Source: Devosia sp. 1566 (GTDB lineage: Bacteria; Pseudomonadota; Alphaproteobacteria; Rhizobiales; Devosiaceae). Taken from it: 64,000 bases of DNA. Below are positions 44,724 through 57,887 of the stretch, one piece after another; the first letter of the stretch is position 1, and each line of letters starts with the position of its first letter. The notes below the pieces were generated by a model, which had not been told where the DNA came from, searched no databases, and saw nothing but the letters and a program-made list of their open reading frames with translations. The DNA lies in NCBI RefSeq assembly GCF_004005995.1, contig NZ_CP034767.1, positions 930,001 to 994,000 of the forward strand, written 5' to 3'. A program made the position numbers and the translations under genes.

Positions 44724-44748
44724 AACGGCCTAGCCTGAACTCGGTTCC
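44724..44748 (-). promoter_or_regulatory. Sigma-EcfG (general stress response) promoter
   Basis: On the minus strand GGAAC (44748-44744) is separated by exactly 16 nt from CGTT (44727-44724), the consensus of alphaproteobacterial EcfG promoters. It points at the DUF1236 gene, about 86 nt upstream of its ATG. This was found by reading, not by a scored scan. Confidence 0.6.
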
Positions 44749-44870
44749 GTTGCCGCGCGATGCCTCGTGGGATGGTTATGCCTTCCTTCTTCCGAAGGGT
44801 GGCATTGTTGTCCGCCCAGATCCGGGCCAGACTGCATTCTCCGACGCTGCAACCACCAAGGACATCAAGG

Positions 44871-45326
44871 ATGCTAAAAGGGATTGATCCACTGCTGAGC
44901 CCCGAGGCGCTACTGGCACTACGAGCGATGGGGCATGGCGACGACCTGATCATCGCCGATTCCAACTTCCCGGCCGATTCGGTGGCGCGCAGCACGGTTT
45001 TCGGGCGGCCGATCCGCATGGATTGCGGCATTGTGCGTGCTGTCCAGGCCGTGCTCTCGGTGATGCCGATCGACACTTATGTCACCGATGCTGTCGCCCG
45101 GATGGAAGTGGTCGGCGCGCCCGACGAGATCGTGCCGGTCCAGGCGGAGGTCATGCAGTTGCTGGAAGGCACCGAGTTCCGCATGATCGGTATCGAACGC
45201 TATGCGTTTTACGAGCGGGCCAAGCAGGCTTACGCTGTGATCTGGACGCAGGAGCGCCGGCCCTATGCCGATTTTGCCATCCGCAAAGGTGTGCTTGGCC
45301 CTGACGAAGTCTTGCCCAACAGCTGA
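44871..45326 (+). CDS. fucU: L-fucose mutarotase (RbsD/FucU family)
   Basis: Small cytoplasmic protein of 151 aa that interconverts the anomers of L-fucose. It has MLKGIDPLLSPEALLALRAMGHGDDLIIADSNFPA, with the conserved His and Asp of the RbsD/FucU fold, and ends in FADFAIRKGVLGPDE. Its place next to an IclR regulator and L-fucose oxidation genes supports fucose rather than ribose. ATG at 44871 has AAGGA 8 nt upstream; longer in-frame readings to 44760 have no family similarity. It converges with the IclR gene at a distance of 5 nt. Confidence 0.9.
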   Translation: MLKGIDPLLSPEALLALRAMGHGDDLIIADSNFPADSVARSTVFGRPIRMDCGIVRAVQAVLSVMPIDTYVTDAVARMEVVGAPDEIVPVQAEVMQLLEGTEFRMIGIERYAFYERAKQAYAVIWTQERRPYADFAIRKGVLGPDEVLPNS

Positions 45327-45331
45327 AAGTC

Positions 45332-46108
45332 TTAGCTGAGGGATAGTTTCTCACCCAAAGCCTTAAGGCTGGCGAGCGCGGCACTGGCATTGGGTGCTGT
45401 GCCGTCCAGCCGCTGCAGGAACGGGCAGGTGAGGGCGGCAATGGCAAAGCCGTCCGGCGACAGCACAGGCACGCTGATGTCTTCCACCCCCACCAGCTGC
45501 TGGCTTTGTCCGACGCGGAAGCCCTGCGCCTTGTACGCCGCGAGTACCTTTTCGCTGTCGAGTACCCGCGCCTGCTTGTCAGTGCCTCCCCAGCGCACCA
45601 GCAGTTCCTCGCGCGTATGCGGGTCCTGAAACGCCAGCAGCAGCAGTCCTGACCCGGTGGACAGCAGGTCGAGATGGGTGCCTACCCGGATGCCAAATTC
45701 CCAGTTGCCCGGACAACTGGCCTGCGCCACGACAATCCCGCTATCGGCGTCCGGCGCCACGAGGTGGCAGGATTGCCCGATCTCCCGGGCAAAGCCGTCC
45801 ATCAGTGGCATGGCCCGAGCCACCAGCCGCCGCACGGGGGGATGGCGATGGGCAAGCACAAAGAGCTTCATCGTCAGCGCGTAGCGATCGCCCTCAGCCG
45901 AGCGGCTGACATAGTCGCGCACGACGAGCCGCTCGAGCATGCGATAGATTTCGCCCGGGCTGCGGCCCATCGCCTTGACGATCTCGCCGCGGGTCAAGCC
46001 GCCCGCCTGCTCCGAGAGCAGCTCCAGAATATCGAGGCCCTTGTCCAGCGCCGGGGCGCGATAACGGTCCTCGCGCTCATCCGCAAGCGCAGCAGCAGAT
46101 TTGGTCAT
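45332..46108 (-). CDS. IclR-family regulator of the L-fucose locus
   Basis: Protein of 258 aa. An N-terminal winged HTH (about 18-75, ALDKGLDILELLSEQAGGLTR and GRSPGEIYRMLERLVVRDYV) is followed by the effector domain with SCHLVAPDADSGIVVAQ, LDLLSTGSGLLLLA and VGVEDISVPVL. It is divergent from the dehydrogenase-lactonase-ABC operon, which it probably controls in response to L-fucose or a breakdown product. An inverted repeat in the divergent region (46142-46162) is the likely operator. The effector is inferred from the neighbours. Confidence 0.9.
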   Translation of the reverse strand: MTKSAAALADEREDRYRAPALDKGLDILELLSEQAGGLTRGEIVKAMGRSPGEIYRMLERLVVRDYVSRSAEGDRYALTMKLFVLAHRHPPVRRLVARAMPLMDGFAREIGQSCHLVAPDADSGIVVAQASCPGNWEFGIRVGTHLDLLSTGSGLLLLAFQDPHTREELLVRWGGTDKQARVLDSEKVLAAYKAQGFRVGQSQQLVGVEDISVPVLSPDGFAIAALTCPFLQRLDGTAPNASAALASLKALGEKLSLS

Positions 46109-46141
46109 GGCGTGCTCCCCTCCCTTGTTTTCTATTGCAGG

Positions 46142-46162
46142 TGTGGTTCATTTGTGAACACA
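46142..46162. promoter_or_regulatory. Likely IclR operator in the divergent promoter
   Basis: GTTCA-TTTG-TGAAC (46146-46159) is a perfect inverted repeat, extended by TGT/ACA on either side with one offset base. It sits between the IclR gene (start 46108) and the first fucose enzyme gene (start 46219), the expected place for an IclR binding site. Confidence 0.6.
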
Positions 46163-46218
46163 TGATTTGTATATGAGACGCGTCGGCGTCCGAGATTGAA
46201 CTGGAGGGGGCAATCAAT

Positions 46219-46968
46219 ATGCGGCTGCAAGGCAAGCGGATCTTCATTTCGGCGGCGGCTCAGGGCATGGGGCGCGCCAGTGCGCTGGCCTGCGCGGCGC
46301 AGGGCGCTGAAGTGATCGCCGTTGACATCAATGCCGAAGGGCTCGCGAGCCTCGAAGTCGAGAATGCGGCCATCACCACCCATGTGCTCGACATGCGTGA
46401 TGGTGCGGCCATTAAGGCGCTGGCCGCTCAGCTGCCGCCGCTCGATGGCCTCTTCAACTGCGCCGGCTTTGTGCATAACGGCACCGTGCTCGATTGCACC
46501 GACGCCGACTGGGAATTCAGCTTCTCGCTCAATGTGCAGAGCATGTTCCACACCATCCAGGCCTTCCTGCCGGGCATGCTGGAGCGCGGCAAGCAGACCG
46601 GCGGTGGCGCCATCCTCAACATGGCCTCTATGGCCTCCTCGGTGAAGGGTTTTCCGAACCGCTTCCTTTACGGCACCACCAAGGCTGCAGTGATCGGCCT
46701 GACCAAGGGCATTGCCGCCGATTTCGTTAAGCAGAACCTGCGCTGCAATGCGCTGTGCCCCGCGACCGTGGATACGCCCTCGCTGCGCAGCCGCATCGCC
46801 AGCGCTGCCGACCCGGTGCAGGCCGAAAAGGACTTCATCGCCCGCCAGCCCATGGGGCGCTTGGCCACTGTTGATGACATTACCCCCATGGTGGTGTTCC
46901 TGTTGTCCGATGAATCGCGCTTCGTTACCGGTCAGGCGGTCGTCGTCGACGGCGGCGTAACGATCTAG
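46219..46968 (+). CDS. 2-keto-3-deoxy-L-fuconate 4-dehydrogenase (SDR)
   Basis: SDR of 249 aa. The cofactor loop FISAAAQGMGRASALACAA and the segment TTKAAVIGLTKGIAADF closely resemble the DHRS6/BDH2 group, which includes the bacterial enzyme oxidising 2-keto-3-deoxy-L-fuconate to the 2,4-diketo acid. The catalytic Tyr-x3-Lys is in FLYGTTKAAV. It is the first gene of the operon facing the IclR gene, 12 nt before the lactonase gene. GGAGGGGG lies 8 nt upstream of the ATG. The pathway role is by family and context. Confidence 0.87.
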   Translation: MRLQGKRIFISAAAQGMGRASALACAAQGAEVIAVDINAEGLASLEVENAAITTHVLDMRDGAAIKALAAQLPPLDGLFNCAGFVHNGTVLDCTDADWEFSFSLNVQSMFHTIQAFLPGMLERGKQTGGGAILNMASMASSVKGFPNRFLYGTTKAAVIGLTKGIAADFVKQNLRCNALCPATVDTPSLRSRIASAADPVQAEKDFIARQPMGRLATVDDITPMVVFLLSDESRFVTGQAVVVDGGVTI

Positions 46969-46980
46969 GCCGCTCAGATC

Positions 46981-47864
46981 ATGTCCGGGCGCATCGATTC
47001 CCACTGTCACTTCTGGCAACTGGGGCGGGGCGATTATGGCTGGCTGCAGCCAGACAACGCCGCCCTTGCTCCCATTTATCGCGACTGGGGGCCGCAGGAC
47101 CTCGACCCACTCGCGCAAGAGGCGGGCATCGAAAGGCGTATGCTGGTTCAGGCGGCTCCCACGGTCGCTGAAACCCGCTTCCTGCTGGACGTCGCCGCTG
47201 CCGATCCACGAGGCGGCGGGGTTGTTGGCTGGGTAGACCTGGCAGCGCAAGATGCTGCCGAAACCATCGCACAATTGGCCACCTTCCCCCTGTTCAAGGG
47301 GGTCCGCCCCATGCTGCAGGATCTCGACGAGGCCGACTGGATCGCGACGCGTCCGCGTCCGGACGCCATCGAGGCTCTGCTCGAGCACGGCTTGAGCTTC
47401 GATGCCCTGGTCATGCCGCGCAATCTCGCATCACTGCGGCAATTCACTGCCCGCTACCCGGATCTGCCGGTGGTGATCGACCATGCCGCCAAGCCCGCGC
47501 TCGCCGCCCCTGCAGACGATCCGCGCCACGTGATGTGGCTTAGTGGCATGGCTGAACTCGCGCAGGACCCGCGTATCTGCTGCAAGCTCTCGGGCCTCCT
47601 CACCGAGATGGCTCCCGAGCAACGCAGCACAGTCGAGATGGCGGTGCAAACGCTCCAACCAGTGCTGGACCGCCTGCTGGAATGGTTCGGCCCTGACCGG
47701 CTGCTCTGGGGCTCAGATTGGCCAGTGCTGACGCTGGCGGCGCCTTTCGCGTTCTGGACCGAGGTCACTGATCGCCTGCTTGGCGACCTTTCCCAAGCGG
47801 AACAAGCGGCCGTTCTCGGCGGCAACGCCGCCCGGTTCTATCGCTTGCCAGAAGGAGCTGCGGC

Positions 47865-47868
<4 letters not shown>
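46981..47868 (+). CDS. L-fuconolactonase (amidohydrolase family)
   Basis: TIM-barrel amidohydrolase-2 protein of 295 aa opening L-fucono-1,5-lactone to L-fuconate. It carries the His-x-His pair in [34 protein letters not shown], and the catalytic Asp in LLWGSDWPV. The N-terminal HFWxLGRGDYxW wording is typical for fuconolactone and related sugar-lactone hydrolases of COG3618. Its GTGA stop overlaps the ABC ATPase start by 4 nt. Confidence 0.88.
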
Positions 47869-49390
<1,522 letters not shown>

Positions 49391-49394
<4 letters not shown>

Positions 49395-50395
49395 GCACAA
49401 TTGGCACTGCCGACCGGCCAGCCCTGCTTGCGGGCATCCGCTCATCGGGCGCCTACCACAAGCTGCTGGCTTTCTCCGGTCTGATCGCGCTTCTCGTCGT
49501 GTTCAGCCTTGCCTCACCCAATTTCCTCCAAACCGCCAATGTGCTGGCGATCCTGCAGGCGACCTCGGTCAATGGCGTGCTCGCCATTGCTGCCACCATC
49601 GTCATCATCACCGGCGGCATCGATCTGTCGGTGGGTACGCTGATGACTTTTTGCGCGGTGATCGCCGGTGTGCTCCTCACCAATCTTGGCCTGCCGCTAC
49701 CCATCGGGGTGGTCGGTGCCATCCTGGCGGGCACCGCGAGCGGGCTGATCTCGGGTACGATCATCGCCAAGCTCAAAGTGCCGCCCTTTATCGCGACCCT
49801 GGGCATGATGCTGATCCTCAAGGGTTTGTCGCTGGTGATTTCTGGCACCAAGCCGATCTATTTCAACAACACGCCCGGCTTCACCCAGATCGCGCAGGGC
49901 TCGCTGATCGGCTCGGTGATCCCGGCGCTGCCGGTGCCCAATGGCGTGCTGATCCTGTTCCTTGTCGCCATCGTCATCAGCTTTGTGCTGAGCAAGACCG
50001 CGCTCGGGCGCTATACCTTTGCGCTGGGCTCCAACGAGGAAGCGGTGCGCCTGTCCGGCGTCAATGTCGATCGCTGGAAGATCGGCGTTTACGCCCTTGC
50101 CGGCAGTGTCGTGGGCATCGCCGGTCTGCTCATCGCTTCGCGCCTCAACTCGGCCCAGCCGGCACTGGGGCAGGGCTATGAGCTCGATGCCATTGCGGCG
50201 GTGGTGATTGGGGGCACTTCGCTCAGCGGCGGGCGGGGCACCGTGCTGGGCACCCTGATCGGTGCGCTGATCATCTCGGTGCTCGCCAATGGCCTGCGCA
50301 TCCTTTCGGTCGCGCAGGAATGGCAGACCGTCGTCACCGGGCTCATCATCATTCTCGCCGTTTACGCCGATATCCTGCGGCGCCGCAAATTATAG
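49391..50395 (+). CDS. Sugar ABC importer permease (RbsC type), L-fucose
   Basis: Integral membrane subunit of 334 aa with eight to ten helices. Signature blocks are [55 protein letters not shown] and [20 protein letters not shown]. Start ATG overlaps the ATPase gene by 4 nt. The 96-nt gap to the binding-protein gene contains its strong GGGAGGA ribosome site. Confidence 0.93.
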
Positions 50396-50491
50396 GCGCC
50401 GAGCAAGCGATCGCGCCGCGGCGCCAACACCAAGAAGGCGAGCAACGCCTCTGGCTGCATACATAACCAGTTCCCTCCGGGAGGAAAAAAC

Positions 50492-51436
50492 ATGACGACC
50501 AGACGTACCCTGCTTGCGGCCATCAGCGCCCTTGCTCTCTTGGTTTCCGGCGGCGCCAGCTCTGCGCAGGAAACGCGCGAGATCGCGCTGATCTCCAAGG
50601 GCTTTCAGCACCAGTTCTGGCAGGCGGTGAAGGCCGGCGCCGACAAGGCCGGTGCAGAATTTGGCGTAACGGTGACCTTTGAAGGTCCGGACAATGAAAC
50701 CCAGGTCGATCGTCAGATCGACATGCTGGCAGCCGCCCTGTCGCGCAATCCCGCTGCGATCGGCTTTGCGGCGCTCGACAGCCAGGCGGCAACGCCCCTG
50801 CTGCAGCAGGCCAAGGATGCCGGCATCCCGGTGATCGCCTTTGACTCGGGCGTCGACAGCGACATCCCGCTGACCACCGCAACCACCGACAACGTCGCTG
50901 CCGCAGCGCTTGCAGCCGACAAGATGGCCGAGCTGATCGGTGGCTCCGGCAAGATCGCCGTTGTCGCCCATGACCAGACCAGCCGCACCGGCATTGATCG
51001 GCGCGATGGGTTCGTCAACCGCATCGCCGAAGCCTATCCCGATATCGAGATCGTGTCGGTTCAGTATGGCGGCGGCGACCAGCTGCAATCGACCGAGATC
51101 ACCAAGTCGATCCTCCTCGCCAATCCGGACCTCAAGGGCATCTTCGGCACCAATGAAGGCTCGGCGATCGGTGTTGCCAATGGCAAGCAGGAATTGGGCA
51201 GCCAGGTCGTGGTGATCGGCTTTGACTCAGGCGCGGCCCAGAAGGGGATGGTTGAAAGCGGGCTGATGGCCGGCGCTATCACACAAAACCCGGTCGGCAT
51301 CGGCTACGAAACCGTCAAGGCGGCGGTGACGGCGCTCGATGGCGGCGAGCTGCCCGAGGTGATCGACACCGGCTTCTTCTTTTATGACGCCAGCAACATG
51401 AACGATCCCGAGATCGCCGCGGTGCTCTACAACTAG
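50492..51436 (+). CDS. Periplasmic sugar-binding protein (RbsB type), L-fucose
   Basis: Protein of 314 aa with a signal peptide (RRTLLAAISALALLVSGGASSAQ) and the type I periplasmic-binding fold: EIALISKGFQHQFWQAVKAGADKAG, SRNPAAIGFAALDS, GIPVIAFDSGV, GIFGTNEGSAIGVANG and VVVIGFDSGAAQKGM. It is placed third after ATPase and permease; GGGAGGA before the ATG should give high expression. A stable hairpin (51459-51483) behind the stop may protect its mRNA. Binding of L-fucose is inferred from the locus. Confidence 0.92.
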   Translation: MTTRRTLLAAISALALLVSGGASSAQETREIALISKGFQHQFWQAVKAGADKAGAEFGVTVTFEGPDNETQVDRQIDMLAAALSRNPAAIGFAALDSQAATPLLQQAKDAGIPVIAFDSGVDSDIPLTTATTDNVAAAALAADKMAELIGGSGKIAVVAHDQTSRTGIDRRDGFVNRIAEAYPDIEIVSVQYGGGDQLQSTEITKSILLANPDLKGIFGTNEGSAIGVANGKQELGSQVVVIGFDSGAAQKGMVESGLMAGAITQNPVGIGYETVKAAVTALDGGELPEVIDTGFFFYDASNMNDPEIAAVLYN

Positions 51437-51458
51437 GGGCCAAGACCCTGCACCTACC

Positions 51459-51483
51459 TGCCGGGGGCGCTTTGCCTCCGGCA
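51459..51483 (+). other. Stem-loop after the sugar-binding protein gene
   Basis: Ten pairs TGCCGGGGGC/GCCTCCGGCA (one G-U) close a 5-nt loop GCTTT, without a T-run. Such 3' hairpins behind binding-protein genes commonly stabilise the upstream message so that it is made in excess of downstream genes. Confidence 0.6.
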
Positions 51484-51520
51484 TGGATCTTCGGCCAAGC
51501 GCCTTCCTTCGGAGTTTTTC

Positions 51521-53577
<2,057 letters not shown>

Positions 53578-53857
53578 CAAGGACTTGGCCGGAACAATGG
53601 GGGCTGATCCGAGTGGTCCGCCGCTGTTGTATGTTCAGTCGTGATAGCCATTGGCTTGCAGGTGGGTGACCACGGGCCGCGGTAACCAGCCCGAGCGAGG
53701 GGCCGGAGGCGGCTACAACAGTCTGCTTGAATTGCGCCTCCGAGAACGCAGAAAAGGCTTGTAAGGCCAAACCCATAAGGCACTATGGGCCCGTGCTGGA
53801 GCTTGTGCCTTCGGCGCGGGCGCGCACGGGCAAGGCGCGCCGCTGGGGGAAGCGCGC
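53578..53857. other. Intergenic region before the tyrosine autokinase gene
   Basis: No gene was found in these 280 nt. They hold a perfect inverted repeat CCCATA-AGGCAC-TATGGG (53772-53789), 68 nt before the autokinase start, and a GC-rich stretch that could fold. No clear terminator for the fucose operon was seen. Confidence 0.5.
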
Positions 53858-56005
53858 ATGACCATGTTCAGCCAGGGAGTGCCGGCCGAGGACGCCCCCA
53901 TCGATGTGCGTGCCATTGTGGGGCTGCTGCGGCGGCAAACGCGGCTGATCCTCCTGATCGCAGCCCTCGTTGCGGGTGGGGCGGTGCTGGTGAGCCTCTT
54001 GCTGCAGCCGGTTTATACGGCGAGCGCGCTGGTACAGGTGGATCCGGCGAGCAAGGATCTGCTGAACCCGCAAAATCAGTCGGCCACGGCCAGCAGTGAC
54101 AATGCGCGGGTGGAAAGCGAAGTGGAGCTGGTGCGCTCCGACCGGGTGCTGCTGCAGGTGATCGAGGACGAGAATTTGCTCGCCGATCCGCAATTTGCGC
54201 CGGGTCTGGGGCTGCGGGACAGCATCATGGCCTTTCTGCGCCTAGGGCCGCCCGTCCCGGAGGGGCGCGAGGTGCAAGGCGAGGTGCTCAACACGCTGCG
54301 CGCGGCGGTGAGTGCGGAGCGGCGGGGCCTGACCTATCTCATTGCCGTCGAGGCGCGCTCGAGCGATCCCGCCGCTGCGGCGCAACTCGCCAATGCGGTG
54401 GCCGAGGCCTATATCGAGCAGCAGGTGCGCGGCAAGATCGACAGCACGCTTGTGTCGCGCGACGTGCTGCAGGAGCGCATCAACCAGGGGCGGGCTGCCA
54501 TCCTTGCCAGTGAGGGTGCGTTCGACCAGTTCATTGACGACAACCTTATCCGGATCGATGCCGAGGGCGCGGGAAGCACAATTGCACAGTTGCGTGCGCA
54601 GATCGACCAATTGCAGGCGGAGCGGAGCCAGCAAGCGGGCCTGGCGGATCAGCTGTCCCGGCAGGTAGCTTTGGCCGATTGGCAGGGCAGCGCGGAGCTG
54701 CTGGGCTCGGATGCGTTGCGCGATCTGGAGCGCGAAAGGGTGGAGATCAGCGCCTCGCTCGCCACGACGGCGCCGGAGTCACCCGCCTTCCCGCAAATGC
54801 GCTCGCAACTCGATGACGTGGAAGGCCGCCTGCAGCAAACCGCGACCGCAGCGCTTGGCACACTGCGCACCCAGATGACCCGGGCCGAGGGCCGCGAACA
54901 GGTGCTGCGCCAGCAGATGCGCCAGAATGTGCTAGGCACCCAATTGCCCGCCGACGTGGTCACGGGCATGTATGAACTCCAGCAAGGGGCGGCACTGGCA
55001 CGACGCCAATACGAAATGCTGCTGGCGCGCGTCCAGGATTTGGATGCACAGGCGTCGCTGCAGGTCGCCGATAGCCGTATCGTGTCGCCCGCACTTGAGC
55101 CGACCCGCCCCAGCTTTCCCAACCCGGGGACAACTTTGTTTCTTGCGGCATTTGCGGGGCTGGGGCTCGGCGTCGGCTGCGCCTTTCTTTACGAGAATTT
55201 TCTTGGCGGCTTCACCTCCGAGCAGCAAGCCGAGGCGGTGCTGCGCCACCGCGTAGCGGCGGCACTCCCAATGCACAAGCCGGGGCGCCGGGGCATCACG
55301 GTGCCGGCCGATGCACTGGTCCATGCGCCATTGTCGGCGTTCTCGGAAGCGGTGCGCCGCATCCAGGGCTCGATCGACCAGTTCGCCGGCAACACCAAAC
55401 CCGGCACCAGCGAGATTGTGGTGGTAACCTCCACGCTCCCCGACGAAGGCAAGACCATTGCCGCCCTAGCGCTGGCGCGCTCCTATGCGCTGGCGGGGCG
55501 CTTGACCCTCTTGATTGACGGGGATCTGAGAAAGCCCAGTATCCACAAGGCGCTTGACTTGGAGCCATCCGAGGGATTGCTCGACTTCCTGGCTGACAAG
55601 AGCGAAAGCCTCAGCATTGCTTCGCTGATCCGCAAAGACCCGCACACTGAGTTAACCGTGCTGATGGGCGCCCGGCGCAGCGATATTCCGACGGACCAGC
55701 TGGTAGCGGGGGGCGGCTTCCGGCGGTTAATCGAGGCGGCAGCGGAGTCCTTCGAGGTCGTGGTGATCGATTCGCCCCCGCTCGCCCCGGTGGTGGACGG
55801 GCTTTATCTGGCGCGCTTTGCCACGGCGGCGATCTTTGTGGTGCGCTGGGCGAGCACGCCACAGACTGATGCCAAGAAGGGGCTCGCCGCGCTCGATGAA
55901 GCGGTGCGGCCCGGTGCGCCCGTACTGGTCGTGCTCAACGGAGAGGAGGTGCCGCGCTCGCGCTATGAAGCCCATTATGGCGGCTATTATGTCGATCCGG
56001 CTTGA
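53858..56005 (+). CDS. Wzz/BYK-type polysaccharide tyrosine autokinase
   Basis: Protein of 715 aa for control of exo- or capsular polysaccharide chain length and export. The N-terminal Wzz part has TM1 at about 29-50 (LILLIAALVAGGAVLVSLL), a coiled-coil periplasmic region (about 200-400), the Pro-rich motif SPALEPTRPSFPNPG, and TM2 at about 430. The cytoplasmic kinase has Walker A TLPDEGKT (about 526-533), Walker A' LLIDGDLRKP and Walker B VVVIDSPPLAPV. The C-terminal tail RYEAHYGGYYVDP has four tyrosines, the usual autophosphorylation cluster. ATG at 53858 has GGGGAAG upstream. No glycosyltransferases lie next to it. Confidence 0.93.
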   Translation: MTMFSQGVPAEDAPIDVRAIVGLLRRQTRLILLIAALVAGGAVLVSLLLQPVYTASALVQVDPASKDLLNPQNQSATASSDNARVESEVELVRSDRVLLQVIEDENLLADPQFAPGLGLRDSIMAFLRLGPPVPEGREVQGEVLNTLRAAVSAERRGLTYLIAVEARSSDPAAAAQLANAVAEAYIEQQVRGKIDSTLVSRDVLQERINQGRAAILASEGAFDQFIDDNLIRIDAEGAGSTIAQLRAQIDQLQAERSQQAGLADQLSRQVALADWQGSAELLGSDALRDLERERVEISASLATTAPESPAFPQMRSQLDDVEGRLQQTATAALGTLRTQMTRAEGREQVLRQQMRQNVLGTQLPADVVTGMYELQQGAALARRQYEMLLARVQDLDAQASLQVADSRIVSPALEPTRPSFPNPGTTLFLAAFAGLGLGVGCAFLYENFLGGFTSEQQAEAVLRHRVAAALPMHKPGRRGITVPADALVHAPLSAFSEAVRRIQGSIDQFAGNTKPGTSEIVVVTSTLPDEGKTIAALALARSYALAGRLTLLIDGDLRKPSIHKALDLEPSEGLLDFLADKSESLSIASLIRKDPHTELTVLMGARRSDIPTDQLVAGGGFRRLIEAAAESFEVVVIDSPPLAPVVDGLYLARFATAAIFVVRWASTPQTDAKKGLAALDEAVRPGAPVLVVLNGEEVPRSRYEAHYGGYYVDPA

Positions 56006-56295
56006 GCCCAATCGTGCCGGTCAGCCCGGGGCGGCAATGTTGCGGGTCTTCGCGTATCTTGATAGAATTACCTAAGTAACGAAACAAGCCGCGCGCGCTT
56101 CTCGGACCGGCACTGTTTAGCCAACCGTTTCAGCCGGGTTTTGGTGGCGCGCACGCCGAGGCCATGCCCAATTGGCACTTTGTTCTCAGCACCTGCACCA
56201 AGTCAGCCGCAGCGGGGGTTAACGCAAGTTTAATGATTAAGCCGGATCCTCATGCCCTAGCCAAGCCGCCGTCCGAAACGGCCGGAGAACCGGGC

Positions 56296-56436
56296 ATGAC
56301 GACGCAAGCCCTGAGCAAACGAGAGCGGTTGCCCATTGCGCGAGGCTGGATCGTGCTTGGCTTTGTGGCCCTGAGCTGGATCGTGCTGGCGCTTTGCATC
56401 ATTGGCTTTTGGGCCGTGCTGCAGCTGTTCTTTTAG
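56296..56436 (+). CDS. Small single-helix membrane protein
   Basis: A 46 aa ORF starting MTTQALSKRERLPIARG followed by one hydrophobic helix to the end (WIVLGFVALSWIVLALCIIG). GGAG lies 8 nt before the ATG at 56296, while earlier in-frame ATGs (56164, 56233) have no ribosome site. I do not recognise a family. It sits between the tyrosine autokinase and ugd. The 290 nt before it hold no other gene; a TTAC/GTAA dyad is present near 56080. Confidence 0.5.
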   Translation: MTTQALSKRERLPIARGWIVLGFVALSWIVLALCIIGFWAVLQLFF

Positions 56437-56566
56437 CCCGACTGGGATCCCATTCGGTTCCCGCCCAAACGGCGAAACTACGGCATAGCCCGCCCGCAAA
56501 CAGCGACACTTCTACCGGTACTCTGGCTCTGCTAAGTGATCCCTCACTGTTGCGTGGGGATTGTTG

Positions 56567-57871
56567 ATGCATATTGCTGTTGTGGGAACCGGTTATGTGG
56601 GGTTGGTCAGCGGCGCGTGCTTTGCCGATTTCGGCCATACGGTGACCTGCGTTGATCTGAACGAAACCAAGATCGAAGCGCTCAAGCGCGGGGAAATCCC
56701 GATTTTCGAACCCGGTCTCGACCAGTTGGTGGTGGATAATGCCGCCGCCGGGCGCCTGCTGTTTACGACGGACCTCGCCGAAGCGGTCAGGGATGCGGAT
56801 GTGGTGTTCATTGCGGTGGGAACGCCGGCGCGCAATGGCGACGGTCATGCCGACCTCTCCTATGTCTATGCCGCAGCCGCTTCCATCGCCGAGGCGGTGA
56901 CGGACTTTACCGTCGTTGTCACCAAATCCACCGTGCCGGTGGGTACGGGCGACGAGGTCGAGCGCATTATCCGCGAGACCAATCCAAATGCGGATGTCGT
57001 GGTGGTGTCCAACCCCGAGTTCTTGCGTGAAGGGGCGGCGATCCATGATTTCAAGCTGCCTGACCGCATCGTCATCGGCATCGAGGACGAGCGGGCCCGC
57101 GAGCCGATGACCGAGGTTTATCGCCCGCTTTACCTCAACCAGGGGCCGCTGATGTTCACGGGTCGGCGCACCTCCGAGCTGATCAAATACGCCGCCAATG
57201 CGTTTCTGGCGATGAAGATCACCTTCATCAACGAGATGGCCGATCTCTGCGAAAAGGTCGGCGCCAATGTGCAGGACGTCGCGCGCGGCATGGGGCTCGA
57301 CAACCGCATCGGCACCAAGTTTCTCCATGCCGGACCGGGCTATGGTGGCTCGTGCTTTCCCAAGGACACGTCGGCCCTCGCCAAGTCCGGCCAGGACCAC
57401 GAGGCGCCCTTGCGGCTGGTGGAAACCACCATCGCCATCAATGACGGGCGCAAGCGCGCCATGGGGCGCAAGGTAATCGCGGCCATGGGTGGGGAAGTGC
57501 GCGGCAAGACCGTGGCGGTGCTGGGCCTGACCTTCAAGCCCAATACCGACGACATGCGCGATGCGCCATCGCTCTCCATCGTGCAGTCACTGCTCGATGC
57601 GGGCGCCAAGATCCGCGCCTATGACCCCGAGGGCATGGACGCGGCCAAGGCGATGATGCCCGACATCCATTATGCGCGCGATGCCTATGACGCGGCAGAC
57701 GGCGCCGAGTGCCTGGTGCTGGTGACGGAGTGGAGCGAGTTCCGCTCGCTCGATCTCGAGCGGCTCAAGGGGGCGATGAACGCCCATACTCTTGTGGACC
57801 TGCGCAATGTCTATCGCGGCAAGGAAGTGGAAGCGGCCGGCTTCCGCTATGCGAGCGTCGGGCGCCCCTAA
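56567..57871 (+). CDS. ugd: UDP-glucose 6-dehydrogenase
   Basis: Four-electron oxidation of UDP-glucose to UDP-glucuronate. The 434 aa protein has the NAD loop VVGTGYVGLVSGACFADFG, VAVGTPARNGDGHADLSYV, TKSTVPVGTGDEV, the catalytic Cys263 in GPGYGGSCFPKDTSALA, and FKPNTDDMRDAPSL. ATG at 56567 is preferred over the TTGs just upstream; GGGGA is 6 nt before. It converges with the UDP-glucuronate decarboxylase gene (16 nt between stops), so the two enzymes of UDP-xylose synthesis are neighbours but separately transcribed. Confidence 0.96.
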   Translation: MHIAVVGTGYVGLVSGACFADFGHTVTCVDLNETKIEALKRGEIPIFEPGLDQLVVDNAAAGRLLFTTDLAEAVRDADVVFIAVGTPARNGDGHADLSYVYAAAASIAEAVTDFTVVVTKSTVPVGTGDEVERIIRETNPNADVVVVSNPEFLREGAAIHDFKLPDRIVIGIEDERAREPMTEVYRPLYLNQGPLMFTGRRTSELIKYAANAFLAMKITFINEMADLCEKVGANVQDVARGMGLDNRIGTKFLHAGPGYGGSCFPKDTSALAKSGQDHEAPLRLVETTIAINDGRKRAMGRKVIAAMGGEVRGKTVAVLGLTFKPNTDDMRDAPSLSIVQSLLDAGAKIRAYDPEGMDAAKAMMPDIHYARDAYDAADGAECLVLVTEWSEFRSLDLERLKGAMNAHTLVDLRNVYRGKEVEAAGFRYASVGRP

Positions 57872-57887
57872 GGGCGCCCGCACGGGC

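Noticed and set aside
56173..56187. Possible sigma-54 promoter (TGGCAC) before the small membrane ORF
   Set aside because: The -12 element reads TCTC instead of TTGC/TTGCA at the required spacing.
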